A stretch of DNA of 64,000 nt from Ectobius pallidus (Eukaryota > Arthropoda > Insecta > Blattodea > Ectobiidae): the NCBI GenBank assembly GCA_964059195.1, contig CAXKWD010000006.1, positions 63,505,073 to 63,569,072 of the forward strand, written 5' to 3'. The notes beneath the pieces were generated by a model that was not told the origin of the DNA, made no database searches, and saw only the letters and a program-made list of their open reading frames with translations. The translations under genes and the position numbers were made by a program. How positions within the stretch are numbered: position 1 is the stretch's first letter; every line of letters starts with the position of its first letter. Below are positions 24,608 through 35,197 of the stretch, one piece after another.

Positions 24608-24670
24608 TAATAAATTACTTCATTGCACGGATACCCGAAGGTCCTGGGTTCGAGTCCCAGTGTTGGAGAA
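24608..24670 (+). mobile_element. partial tRNA-like SINE
   Basis: Only the B-box half is present (CCTGGGTTCGAGTCCCAG, then TGTTGGAGAA and a T-run). The same B-box-to-tail arrangement appears at 63350-63385. Confidence 0.5.
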
Positions 24671-24878
24671 TTTTTTTCTTGCAGTGTGAATAATTATTCA
24701 AAGGAAGAGGTTGTTTGTTTGAATTTTATTATTGCTTGTGGTTTTTTTTTTCTGCTCGAAGAGGTTATGCGAGCAAAATTTCCTACAAATTTGTCATATC
24801 ATGTAGATTTGCTTAGAGAACAAACAAACATACTTACATACATACACACTTTCAATTTTATGTATTAGATTTTCATAT

Positions 24879-25179
24879 GGGGGTACGCCGTAGCGTAGTG
24901 GTTGAGGCGCTCCGCTACAATTCGGAAGGTCGCGGGTTCGATTCCCGACGAGGTCGTTGTGATTGTTCAATTGGCCTAATCCTTCTGGTGGCACTATGGC
25001 CCTGGGGTCGACTCAGCCTCTAACCGAAATGAGTACCATGAGCAATCCTGGGGTAAAGGCGGCCGGTGCGTAAGGCTGACAACCTTACCACCTTCATGTG
25101 CCGAATATCCAAAATCTGGGAGCCTCAACCGCCTGGAACCCTCTGGGCCTCCATGGCCTGTATAGGGATCACTTTACCT
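24879..25179 (+). mobile_element. tRNA-derived SINE with 14 bp TSD
   Basis: The head has CGTAGCGTAGTGGTTGAGGC (A-box) and CGGGTTCGATTCCCGACG (B-box). The body has CCTAATCCTTCTGGTGGCAC and CCGGTGCGTAAGGCTGACAA, and the tail is GGGATCACTTTACC. TTAGATTTTCATAT flanks both ends exactly (24865-24878 and 25180-25193). At 301 bp it appears complete and fairly young. Related pieces lie inverted at 25385-25510 and 54196-54375. Confidence 0.95.
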
Positions 25180-25384
25180 TTAGATTTTCATATACTTTAT
25201 TGCTACGCACCGCAATAATTCCGATTGTTCAGTTTATAACTTGAATTATTACAGTTTCTGATTGACTTTCAAGAAATGAAAATAAAAGAGTACTTTCCTC
25301 TGTGAAAGATCTTACGTCTCCAGGAGATTAAGATATTTCTAGCCAGTTAGGACTTGAAGATCGTTAACCTTACATATCGGCCGT

Positions 25385-25510
25385 CTTTGATCCAGGACTG
25401 TTCCTTGTACCCCAGGATCATATTGCCACCAGAAGTATTAGGCCAGTTGAAAAATCGTAACAACATAATCGAGGATAGAATCCGCGGCCATCCTGTTTGA
25501 AGCGCAACGA
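25385..25510 (-). mobile_element. diverged partial copy of the 24.9 kb SINE, inverted
   Basis: On the minus strand it matches the SINE middle: a head-proximal GTTGTTACGATTTTTCAACTGGCC-like block (plus-strand GGCCAGTTGAAAAATCGTAA), then plus-strand TGCCACCAGAAGTATTAGG and CCCCAGGATCATATTG. It is much more diverged than the 24.9 kb copy and lacks tail and target duplications. Confidence 0.65.
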
Positions 25511-27130
25511 ACAGCATCGTGCTGCATTAAAAAGAAAAAAAAATAAACTTACGTTTTTATTGAGAAGACATTCTAATACAAGACACTGACGCTATAGAAG
25601 AAATAATGACGAGGCCTAAAGCACATTTGACCATGTTAAGACTTTGCTATTACAGTATTCACTTACCTTTCTTCCCTGCAGAAGAAACAGTTGTTTCAAA
25701 TGGGTTTGTTGCTGCCTGTTTCCATTACCGTACATTACAAAGAACGACATTTATTCGTACAGTTCTCCCAGTAGTTAGTGTGAGAGGCAAGAATTATATA
25801 ATTTTCATATTGCACAGTTCATGAACTAGAAGGCAAGACTGGTGTTTTGTATGCGAAATTGGTTTTCCATACAGAATACAGAACCCGACGGACGCTGTTT
25901 TATCTGTTGACCTCTTGCACAAGTTGTAGCCAGACAATGCGTTTGTTTCTCATCTTGGTCATGACAAGTTACAACTTTCTCTGTCTTTTTCCTTCCTCCC
26001 TGCCGTCTGTTTGTTACATAGTTTATCTTGCTTTTTGTTACCGCTGCTGTTTGGCTTCTTCTCCGCCCTGTGGAGCATTACAGGAAATGCAGGGTTTTGT
26101 ACGTGCCTTAATGTAGGTCATACTGCATGCTTCAAAGGCCTTCTCTGTCATGTACATTTATTTCTACTTGTTAGTACATCATTTTTGTAAAAGAAAAACA
26201 AGTTCTTCAATAACTTATTTTCAATTTACTGTATACGTTTTCATGTACCATATTTGAAAATAAAGATTTCGTAAGAAAGTTTTTATAATAACAGCATTGA
26301 ACATCTACTGATGAAATACTGGAAAGATAAATATGGAACATCATTCAGAATCCTTTGAAATGCAATGGAATGCAAACACTCGAATGTTTGCTGTTATCAG
26401 TAATTTAGCTACAATATAGGATGTTTTATAGTCAGTGGTATTGTAACTATAACGGTCTCATGTATTAAGAGAAGAAAACATTTAATAATTTTATACTGAG
26501 CTAGGCTATTGAAATAAAAACATATTTTCCCCAGAAAAGTTCCAATAGTTTTCAAAGATGGAGCTTTAGAGATTAAAACAATATAATCTATAGGCTAAAG
26601 TAAAAATGAAGTATAGTGCTCTCGTTTTCTTCGTCCCCACTCTGCGAGGTCAAACTTTGGCATTTCCTTTTGTGGTCTGCCGAATTATATTATTGTTTAT
26701 TGAGGGTAAACAGTAGTTTGCACTCTCAAATCCAAGCAGGTGGCAGACTCTGTTGCCAAGTAAATGTAACAACAATAGTAATATAATACCAAATTTCGGC
26801 GTTTCTTTGATTCTCGTTTCCGGCTGAGAATGACGAATGAGTGTTGAGAATGACAACACTTCAACATGCGGCTATTAACGAGTGTGTTCTTCTTGCATTA
26901 CACAAGCAACACTTTAAGGACAGCATCGCTGGGGACGATGATAGCGAGACGACTGCACCAAGAACAAGATTGGGAGATACTGTACTCATTATAAAGAGAG
27001 GCCCGACGAACTATGAACTGACTGCGCAGTGTTTTTTCCTGTTCGCGTTGTCGGCTGCGGATACCATAGAGTGGCGTTGATGCAACAATACATAAACTTC
27101 CTTAACTATGTTTAAATACCTTACTTACCA
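25511..27130. other. unannotated stretch
   Basis: Open stretches of 70-90 codons at 25606, 25847 and 26841 (plus) and 26650 (minus) have no recognised domain. No repeat or RNA gene was seen. Confidence 0.4.
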
Positions 27131-27135
27131 ACGTT

Positions 27136-27560
27136 ATGAAAGGAGGTGCTGAAACTGGCCACCGTCATTGTCCAAACATTTTTGGCACCTCTTTAAGAAA
27201 CCATCTATCTCTCACCGTAGCTCACGTTGCGAAATGCTGGCAATTACATATATACATATACATATACATAATTCATCCAGGGTGTATGGGTTTGTCTTCT
27301 ATTCTTTATATTTTATTTTACCCCAGAGATAAAAGTCGCAGAGGGTTAGGTCGGGAGGCCGAGGGCGCCAAAATCTTTACTAATAAATCTCCTGAAACAC
27401 ACTTTTAATTGTTCTCATCGAAATATTGGCTGTATGGGCTGTAGCAGAATCTTTTAAAAAAGAAAAGGCACGTTCCTGTTTGTTAATTACCTAAAAAACG
27501 GGGGAAATTGTATTCACTTACCTGGGGGCGTCAGCTGTTGCCTCCTAAAAATGGGCTCCA
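27136..27560 (-). pseudogene. Tc1/mariner-type (IS630-like) transposase C-terminal remnant
   Basis: Read on the minus strand in shifting frames, pieces follow the order of a DDE transposase tail. TAHTANISMRTI corresponds to the usual GATAHTA motif after the second acidic residue. A segment like PRPPDLTLCDFYLWG corresponds to the third acidic block (family pattern SPDLxxxDFFLWG), then NPYTLDE, and finally RCQKCLDNDGGQFQHLL before a stop at the plus-strand left end. Several stops and at least two frameshifts break it. A possible outer terminus, ACAGGGAGACCCAATT on the minus strand, lies near 27785-27800, but I found no partner. Confidence 0.6.
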
Positions 27561-27799
27561 TAATGCGTTCACCCCTCATGACGCATTAATTCTTTCGTCG
27601 TGGAGGGGTACTTAATTTATAATATTAGAATTATCAAAGCTCAAATAACGATTATTTTGTGACACACATATCCATTAAGATAGGCCTCGCGTGAGCATGA
27701 GTAGCTTGAGACCTAGAATGCTCAGCGGCGGGAACACGTGCCCAGACGCCAGTGGAAAAGCACTGCTCAGCTGGTTCATAGTTAATTGGGTCTCCCTGT

Positions 27800-29015
27800 A
27801 TAAATGTAATGTAAAATCTTTAACTCTTTGCCTTATAGCTCATTTGTAACCAATACTCATTCTGATATCAGATGCCTGTCTATTTCTAACTAAACTGTTT
27901 CTCTTAACTTTCAAACCCTATCATACCTAGCATTAGTGCCTCATTTACATTTATGTGACAGACTTCACTTTTGGGGGGGGGGGTATCAGAGTAGAGTCAT
28001 GTATTACGAATTCATTTTAAACAGAATAGAATTCCAGTTTTGACATGGAATTTTTTGTTCCCACAATAATATGATTGGCGACTTGATTTAGTTGTTATAA
28101 AATGACATGAATTTTTTCAATAAGCTTATACTTGAAATTATGTTTCCTAATGTAATTCAATGTATTGTGCAGATGGCATGGCATCTTGAAGAGTACGCAC
28201 AGAAAATATAGATAAACTAAATAGAAATGGGAAAGTTTAGTAATTTATACTGCATTTTTAGACAAGTTCCTAGTGATTATCCATGTATAAAAACTTAACT
28301 ACATGCTGAACATAACTAGTGACAATTAATAATGTCATGAATTTCAGTAATTGATGATTTAAAAAATAATAGTAGTAGTAGCGATAGCGGAAATACAATA
28401 AATAATAATACTGTAATGAAATAGGCCTACTTAAAAAATAATAACCGAAGCACTAACATCGAAGCTTGCATTCAGTGACAAACTGGCCGGGCTGAGCGAG
28501 GATTTTATCGGTGTTTTCTGCAATCGCAAATGCAAATACCAGGAGATTTACGTTTTTAAAATCTTATGAGAAGCCCTACCGACAGTGCTGTTAACACACC
28601 AGTAAATACCTGTATTTATCGTCCGTAATTAATCCATTCCCCTTTCAAGAGATACATGTAAAACCCAGGAAATGAAATGTTGTATTTAAAGAAAATATAA
28701 TCTTAATTATAAAATCCAGCTTATTGAGTGCCGTAACTTGCTTCATTCTGTCTCACAATGAGTGTGATTTACTCGCTAAAAAATAAATTCATTGCCATTA
28801 TAAACAGTGGTATCTCGGGACGTGCGTTTAATCCGATTAGCCTGCGTGATCAGTGTTACATTATACCGACACATTATATCACTCAATACACATGTTCCAA
28901 CACTCCTATTACATACCATACTAATTCCAAAACAAGGACTTGCCGACACAGCTCAAGGGCTTTGTGATGTAACCTTAATTTGTTCGTAGCTTCAGTTAAG
29001 ATCCTGTTTTCATAA
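27800..29015. other. unannotated stretch
   Basis: A run of nine or ten G at about 27974 and an AATAGTAGTAGTAG-type microsatellite at about 28365-28382. No gene supported. Confidence 0.4.
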
Positions 29016-29138
29016 TTACCGAGCGAGGTGTCAGAGACGGTAGCGTCGCGGACTCCCATTCGGGAGGTCGTGGTTCAAATCTCACTGCCGAACTTAATGG
29101 GTTTTCCCCACTCGCCTAGGTGAATTCCGGATTGTAAC
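29016..29138 (+). mobile_element. tRNA-derived SINE
   Basis: The head has CCGAGCGAGGTGTCAGAGAC and GGTAGCGTCGCGGACTCCC. The B-box is GTGGTTCAAATCTCACTGCC, followed by a CCACTCGCCTAGGTGAATTCCGG body. It abuts the target duplication of the hAT element at 29147, so the hAT element inserted at the SINE's 3' side. Confidence 0.7.
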
Positions 29139-29391
29139 TTATGTAACAGGGGTGGCCACTAACCTTAACTTTGGGAGCCGCAAATGTATGAAGCTGTTTC
29201 GAAGCGAGTCACATTGTTTTTACTATACACATAAAATTACTGTTCAATTACACAACAAAAAATAAGATTTTACTTTTGAGAAATGCTTTTTAGAATGTGT
29301 TCGTACAACGTTGCCATGTCGACATGCAGCTTGGCGTGTGTGCAGTCACGTTGCAAAGTACAAGAAAATGGTGCGTGAACAACGTTGCCTA

Positions 29392-30436
29392 CCCTAGTAG
29401 CACACTTCGTTGGCCTAACGGTGGGATTTCGTTGGCATGGTTGGGATATGTTGGGAAAACGTTCGTTGTAATTTCCTCGGTTAGCCCACGTTACGTTTCC
29501 GTTGCGTCATGCGCTAAGTCCAACCGTTGGGGCTATGACGTTAGCCCAACGAGGGCTCTTCCTACCGTTCCTACCGTTGGGGTTATGATTGCTGGCCCAA
29601 CAATAAATCTCGTTGTAATGTGATCGCATTTATGTTAAAATTAAAAAGTGTTGAAATAACATTATAAGCGTTAAATTTTCATTTCCTATAAAATAAAACA
29701 GTTTTAATTCATTAATTATTCGAGCTCTTTGTGCGCGTTACATGCTAAATCTCCACCTCTTCCTACCTGTCTTCGGCAATTTCCGGCGTAGTTCGGGTCA
29801 TCATGAAGACGTGAAGATACAACAGTTATTCGCCATCTTGATATGTTGGTGTTTTACTTCTATTAATATTAGGGCTCTTTATTTGTTCTCTGAAAATAAC
29901 GTTATCATATATTCACATCAAATATTCAAAATACGAGATGTATATCCTTCTTACTATTTATCATGTATTACACATCTCTGTAGTAAATAGGCTAGAAGAA
30001 TTCTCGATTTTTATTTCAACGAGCTCTAATAGCGTAGTGGTTAAAGCGATAGACTATAACGCTAGCGGTTCCGAGATCGAATCCCCATAGGTGCGAATTT
30101 TATACGATAGGAATAGGTAGGTAGGGTGAAGGAGAGAAGGTAGTTAATAGGGAAAAGAGGAGAAAAGGGATGAAAGGGAAAATAAAAAATTAAATTTTGT
30201 GTGCTTCTAGTATTTCCGCCAGATGTCTCTGCGCTGCGCTGCGTAGTAGTTCCACCATTACCTAATAGATGTCTCTCAACTGTTGGGATTTTGTTGTATA
30301 TTGGTTGGCTACAGTTGGCAGTTGGTTGGATAAAACGCTTCTTGGCAACCGAACCCCGACGGACATTCCTAACCGTTGACCAACGGAACATGGCGATCAT
30401 TCCCCAACATTGGCCCAACGATCTGTGCTACTAGGG
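29392..30436. mobile_element. TA-target TIR element rich in CGTTGG motifs
   Basis: The ends are CCCTAGTAGCACA on the left and its exact reverse complement on the right, with TA at both flanks (29390-29391 and 30437-30438). Both subterminal regions carry many CGTTGG or CCAACG repeats, and the inverted similarity continues inward with mismatches. Open stretches inside (for example 29297-29623) come from this repetitive sequence. It lies inside the 29147-30586 hAT element. TA target use suggests the Tc1/mariner group, but the family is not identified. Confidence 0.8.
30019..30200 (+). mobile_element. tRNA-derived SINE, nested at third level
   Basis: The head has CTAATAGCGTAGTGGTTAAAGC (A-box region) and GGTTCCGAGATCGAATCCCC (B-box region). 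A purine-rich GAAAAGGGATGAAAGGGAAA tail runs into AAAAAATTAAA. It lies inside the TA-target element. The tail resembles that of the SINE at 57045-57212. Exact ends are uncertain. Confidence 0.65.
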
Positions 30437-30651
30437 TAGTCATTACAAAAGTTAAGTGTTGTGAGGTTGGGCAGTTTTCATTAAATTATATGAATCGTAT
30501 ACTTTTTAAAAATCTTTATCATATTTACTCTTTTCTTGGTTTCAATAGCCGCATGTGGCTCGCGAGCCTTGTTGTGATCACCCCTGTTATATAATGTACC
30601 CTTGACTTTGGAACAGATGTAAGATTGAGGACAGGCCAGAGTGGCCTAGAA

Positions 30652-30825
30652 CAGCGATGCCCAACGTCTGCTCCTAAGAGCTAATGACGTCACATTGTCG
30701 CTTTACACCACTCCTTCCTTTTGTATTTGTAGTCATCCACGCCAGTGCATGATCGCATTTCTTCTTAGCTCACTCAGCGTAAAATGGGTGGAGATCACTC
30801 CTCCGTCCTCCCCTCTACCGCTTAT
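30652..30825. mobile_element. 174 bp insert flanked by 9 bp direct repeats
   Basis: GGCCTAGAA occurs at 30643-30651 and 30826-30834, immediately bordering the insert. The left end CAGCGATGCCCAACG resembles hAT termini (CAGNGNTNCCCAAC). The right end lacks a good inverted match. It could be a hAT-derived MITE that has lost one terminus. Confidence 0.5.
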
Positions 30826-31457
30826 GGCCTAGAAGTAGAATGACCTTTAAACATTAATAGTGGAATGAATTAACGAATGTAATCATAATCATTGCTTTAG
30901 ATTTGGCTTCATCTGTTACGTGCGTAAATATCAGATTGCCTTGTTTCACATCTTACTGTTTAAAAGACCAGCATTATTTTGCTTTCAGGGATTGAGCATC
31001 CTATATACTACAAGGAATTTCCAACTTCTTTATTTCTATGTTAGATTTATTTCTGTGTCGTTGCTTCCTCTGTTCAGAGGCTCCAAATGCAAAGGTTTCT
31101 GGTCTGGCACTTGCAAATTTGACTTACCGTGGGATTTAGGCCTATTAAATCACTAGGTATGGAAGCGTACCTACACCTACCTGGGGCCCCTGGGTTACTG
31201 ATGTAAAAGCCCATCTATGAGCGATCCCTATACAGGGATCAGGTTTTACATCGATATGACAACTTTGAAGGTACTTGATGTCAAACGCAGTTAACTCATC
31301 ATAATACCCAATACCTTGGAATAAAAGTTCATTATAGTTGTACTAGTTGAATTATCTTAGCTATTATGAAGTACAATACGAGGTTTTGTTAAGAAAATGT
31401 TAAGTGTTACTAATTATATGTACCTTCCTTTATAATACTGAGCATAAGAACATTATA

Positions 31458-32170
31458 CAGTGAGTCCCACGCAAGAGTTGGCCAATGACGCGGGTTTCTG
31501 CGTCGCGGCTGGCACAGCTCCAACTCCCGAGCGATCGGGTGAAATATCTACGCAAATAATACCGCGGTCGGTGTAATGATTCAGGTTCTCACATTTACAG
31601 TTAAAATTACAACGAAAATAACCACGTACCTCATCACAAGAGATGTTGGAAATGTTCTCCTCATGCATACGCACAACATTGGCACCTTTTTTAGGGAATT
31701 TTCTTTCACGCGCGTAAGTTCAGCTTCCGAGATAGATTTAATTTCTCTTGTGATATTGTCTTTAAGTTCTTCTTATGTATGGGAAATTGACCTATACACA
31801 TTATTTTTCAAGTTTCCCCATAAATAATATTTACATACTGTTAGAAGAACTTAATGACAATATCACATAGGCCTATCACAAGAGAAAGTAACTCTGTCTC
31901 GGAAACTGAACTTATGCGCGTGAAAGAAATTGTCCTAAAAAGGTGCCAGTATTGTCTGGGTGCAAGAGGAGAACATTTCCAACATCTCTTGTGATGAGGT
32001 ACATGGTTATTTTCATTGTAATTTTAACTGTAAATGTGAAAACCTGAATCATTACAACGACCGCGGCATTATTTGCGTAGATATTTCACCCGATCGCTCG
32101 GGAGTTGGAGCTGTGCCAGCCGCGACGCAGAAACCCGCGTCATTGGCCAACTCTTGCGTGGGACTCACTG
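31458..32170. mobile_element. fold-back (long inverted repeat) element, TA TSD
   Basis: The left arm (31458-31773) and right arm (31842-32170) are reverse complements with scattered differences and leave a loop of only about 70 bp. Both outer ends read CAGTGAGTCCCACGCAAGAG into the element, with TA at the flanks (31456-31457 and 32171-32172). Both arms contain the same open stretch of about 73 codons because they are inverted copies. I treat this as non-coding because the pattern is explained by the palindrome and no domain is recognised. Confidence 0.9.
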
Positions 32171-33699
32171 TATTATTCAAAGCACAAATTGGCAATTATG
32201 GTGTGTTATGGCGGGCGGACAAAAAAACTTCTGCTAATTGCAAGAACCTCTTCTTCCCGAACTGGCCATTTGCAGGGGTTTCAAAAAACTCAGGGTTTTA
32301 AACAGTTGCAGACAAACAAGCGTTTAGCGTTCATGTCGTCATCATCATTATCATCATCATTTTCATCTTCTTTCCTTCAAGTTATTTTTCTTTACGAAGC
32401 AACAGATCCTGAAAAAAATGACTCTGGGCCTAATACTGTATTTATTTTCCGCCTACTTCCCTTCTCTTCTTCCCTTCTCTTCCTCCTCCCCGCCCCTTCA
32501 TCTCATTCTTCTCATCCTCTTATTCCTTAATATTTTTCTTTTATTTTCTTTTTCTTCTCCGTCTTATTTCTTCCTTATTCTTTTTCTTGACCTTATTCTT
32601 CTTACTTTTTGTTCTTCCTTTTCTTGACCCGTGTTATACAGTATAATCCCTCAGGTATGCATAGGCTAATTTGTTATGAAATATTTGTATTAGGCGGTCT
32701 GTCAGATTTTCCATATTATTCATTATCTCTTTATTTTGAATTTTAAACTCTAATGTTACTTTCTTCACTAAAGGCTTTTTTTTTCAAACTTCTCTTTTTG
32801 CAGTGTTGCTTACTTCCTTTCAGGCTTCTACAGAAGCAACTTGAAAGGGAAGTAAATCTCATTTCATCTTGGAATTCAAACTGAAAGCTCCACACTGATG
32901 CAAAAAAATCGGGTTAAAAATTCAAAACAGCTCTGTTTAGTACTCCTAATTTAGCCTTACTCTGTGCACGGTACTTGAACTTCTTCTTACTCTTAGAAGT
33001 TGTAACTTTTTGTTGATTCCAGTCAAAGAAAGTGCAAATAGTAAAGTCTCTTTAACATTATCCTGCTGTGTGCAAACTCTCAAAGGTGCAAGTGTTCAAA
33101 GCTTTTACAAGATAGTTACAGTCACTTGATTTCTAGTGTTTCTGACGTCAGTGCATTACACCTACAGTATACTTGACATTCAAGAAACTATGATTTTATG
33201 AAAACACTGTTGAATGAAATGATTTATCCCGTTAAGCTAAGGCCATCATTCAATGTGCTCAATCAGAGTTTCGCAATTTCATTGTTCCCGATGTGCACTA
33301 AGATAGAATCTAAATAAATCATATATTAATTTATTTATTTATTTATTCCGTAGAGTTGCTGTAAAACAGGTTCACATTTGTGTTTGTGAAAACTGCGACC
33401 TGCAAATTGCGTAAAAATAGTTAATCCCCAATGTAGTCTAAGTATGTCCAAAATTAATATACCAATAGCAAAGTTATATTTTTTTTTTAAATCCAGCGAA
33501 TGTTGACTATTGGACGAACTCGGGATGTCATTGTGGGCTGCCTGTATAATATTACGAGAATGTCTTATTACATTTCCTATGTGACGAAATCTATGGGCAT
33601 CGAGCGTAGTGATAGAAGATAGCTTTAACCTATCGATTAACACAGTTTTAGAGGCAGTCTTGACCTGTTTTAAACTTAAATAAAACTGTGGTTATTACC
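32171..33699. other. unannotated stretch
   Basis: Contains a CATCAT run (about 32338-32362) and a long pyrimidine-rich tract (about 32440-32630). A minus-strand 102-codon frame at 33335-33643 ends in AATAAATAAATAAATTAAT, which looks like a LINE 3' tail, but the peptide shows no motif I can name. Confidence 0.4.
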
Positions 33700-33703
33700 A
33701 ATA

Positions 33704-33750
<47 letters not shown>
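33700..33750. repeat. (AAT)n microsatellite
   Basis: About 16 AAT/ATA repeats directly upstream of the LINE endonuclease fragment. Confidence 0.97.
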
Positions 33751-33752
<2 letters not shown>

Positions 33753-33756
33753 AGGG

Positions 33757-34150
33757 AACAGAGCCTTACAAGTTGTATTGGGATAGATCAGTGATAACTG
33801 ACAGGCCAGTGTCACACATCAGGCCAGACATTATTTTAATAGAAAAGGAAAAGAGAACAACATATTTGGTGGAGATTGGTATATCTAATAGTCATAACTT
33901 GGAAAGATATGTCAATGAGAAAATAGATAAATATAGCCTACGTCACTGTGTGTAGAAGTTAAGGAATTGTGGCGACAAGATGAGATAATAACAATTCCGT
34001 TAATAATGTCTACAAATGGAATTGTACCTAAATGGACGATACAGGACTAAAAAACTAGGAATAGGGACAAAAGAGCTTAAATTAATGCAAAAATCAGTAT
34101 AGGCACAACATCCATAGTCAGAGCATTTCTCAACGTACCAATATAGTGCT
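33757..34150 (+). pseudogene. LINE C-terminal (endonuclease-like) fragment
   Basis: The frame reads SHIRPDIILIEKEKRTTYLVEIGIS, noted here as RPDIIL followed about ten residues later by VEIGIS, the PD...E core expected of a PD-(D/E)XK-type restriction-like endonuclease in RLE-bearing LINEs. NLERYVNEKIDKY follows, and after a frame change ELWRQDEIITIP, STNGIVPKW and a QKSV-like helix. That order matches C-terminal tails common in insect retroelement proteins. Stops and frameshifts break it and no RT domain is present. Confidence 0.65.
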
Positions 34151-34361
34151 GCATCTTGCGAAAAACGCCAATGCAACAGAAGAACTCACAAACAAATGAT
34201 GAAACAGAATAATAATAATAATATTAATATAAGGTAAAATGATTTAGCAATGTTCCAGACGGAGTTATTAGACCATATTTCAGAAACTATTTACTTTTAG
34301 ACCACAGTTTCTAGAGAAAGTTTGATAAGCAAACGTGAAGGAATAAGTGGGATAACTAGAA

Positions 34362-34641
34362 CAGCGTTTCTCACCCTATGGTCCGCGGACCACTGGTGGT
34401 CCGCGAAGATGGTGCAGATGGTCCGCAGACATAATTAAAAAATATCATAAATCAAGTGGAAAGTAAAGAAGTAAAATTTTGCACATATTTCTTTATAATG
34501 ACCTATAATTAATAGCCCAATTAATAATTAATAGTTCAAGAATATAGGTCTTCTTTTAAAAATGGGATGTAAAATTAGGGGTCCGTAAAATTTTTTAGAC
34601 ATTTTAGTGGTCCTCGGGTTCAAAAAGGTTGAGAAACGCTG
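34362..34641. mobile_element. 280 bp hAT MITE with 8 bp TSD
   Basis: The ends are CAGCGTTTCTCACCC and the reverse complement of CAGCGTTTCTCAACC. AACTAGAA is exactly duplicated at 34354-34361 and 34642-34649. GGTCCGCGGACCACTGGTGG follows the left end. It is too short to code and depends on a hAT transposase supplied elsewhere. Confidence 0.95.
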
Positions 34642-34649
34642 AACTAGAA

Positions 34650-35192
34650 TATTAACAGAACGAAATTACAACAAATGCATCAGATCTAAAGTAAAGCGTA
34701 ATATAATTATAAGTTAAAATGTCAAATCTACTGAACCGACTAAAACATACCTTGTGGTCTTTTTTGTAGTTGGAATCGCTGTGGAGTCTGTAAATGATGG
34801 AGAATAACTAAAAGAAAGAAAACTTCCTAAGGCATTGTGAAAGTGAGGTAATACTGAAATGAATGCTAATGTTTTTCGGCGTGTTAACAATAAGACAAAG
34901 CAGCTGTTTTAGAGTGTATGTACTAAAATTAAATTGTTAGGGTCCCACAAAATACACAACATATCTGAGGGGGATCTTGATACCACAGACTACTGATGTA
35001 GGTGATTTTGGTAGAGTTCGTGCGGCTGTAACTTATTTCCCATTACAAAATAAAGTACGTAGTACACAAAAACTTTGGCGCTTAAGGTTTCCCATATTAA
35101 TAATTAAAATGGAAGATAAAATTTCATCGTCTACACGAATACACTCTAATTACTCATATATTTCTTGTCTACAAATAACGAAGTTTTCTCCT
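34650..35192. other. unannotated stretch flanking the BEL element
   Basis: AT-rich, no recognised gene or repeat. It ends at the ATCTT target duplication (35193-35197). Confidence 0.45.
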
Positions 35193-35197
35193 ATCTT

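Larger units (their letters stand above)
29147..30586. mobile_element. hAT-type element hosting two nested insertions
   Basis: The left end CAGGGGTGGCCACTAACC and the right end (reverse complement CAGGGGTGATCACAA) form short inverted repeats of hAT type. The 8 bp flanks are TTATGTAA (29139-29146) and TTATATAA (30587-30594), a target duplication with one mismatch. GGGAGCCGCAAATGT on the left and TAGCCGCATGTGGCTCGCGA on the right belong to the same element. After removing the 29392-30436 insert, only about 400 bp remain, so it is a non-autonomous hAT MITE. Confidence 0.8.

Noticed and set aside
31453..32301. Two similar about 70-residue peptides with cysteines (NFNCKCENLNH)
   Set aside because: They are the same sequence on the two arms of the inverted-repeat element, so similarity is not independent evidence of coding.
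32105..32627. Ser/Phe/Leu-rich open stretches
   Set aside because: They come from the pyrimidine-rich tract and the fold-back arm.
33335..33643. 102-residue minus-strand open stretch ending in an AAAT-type tail
   Set aside because: The tail suggests a LINE 3' end, but the peptide shows no LINE motif I can identify.
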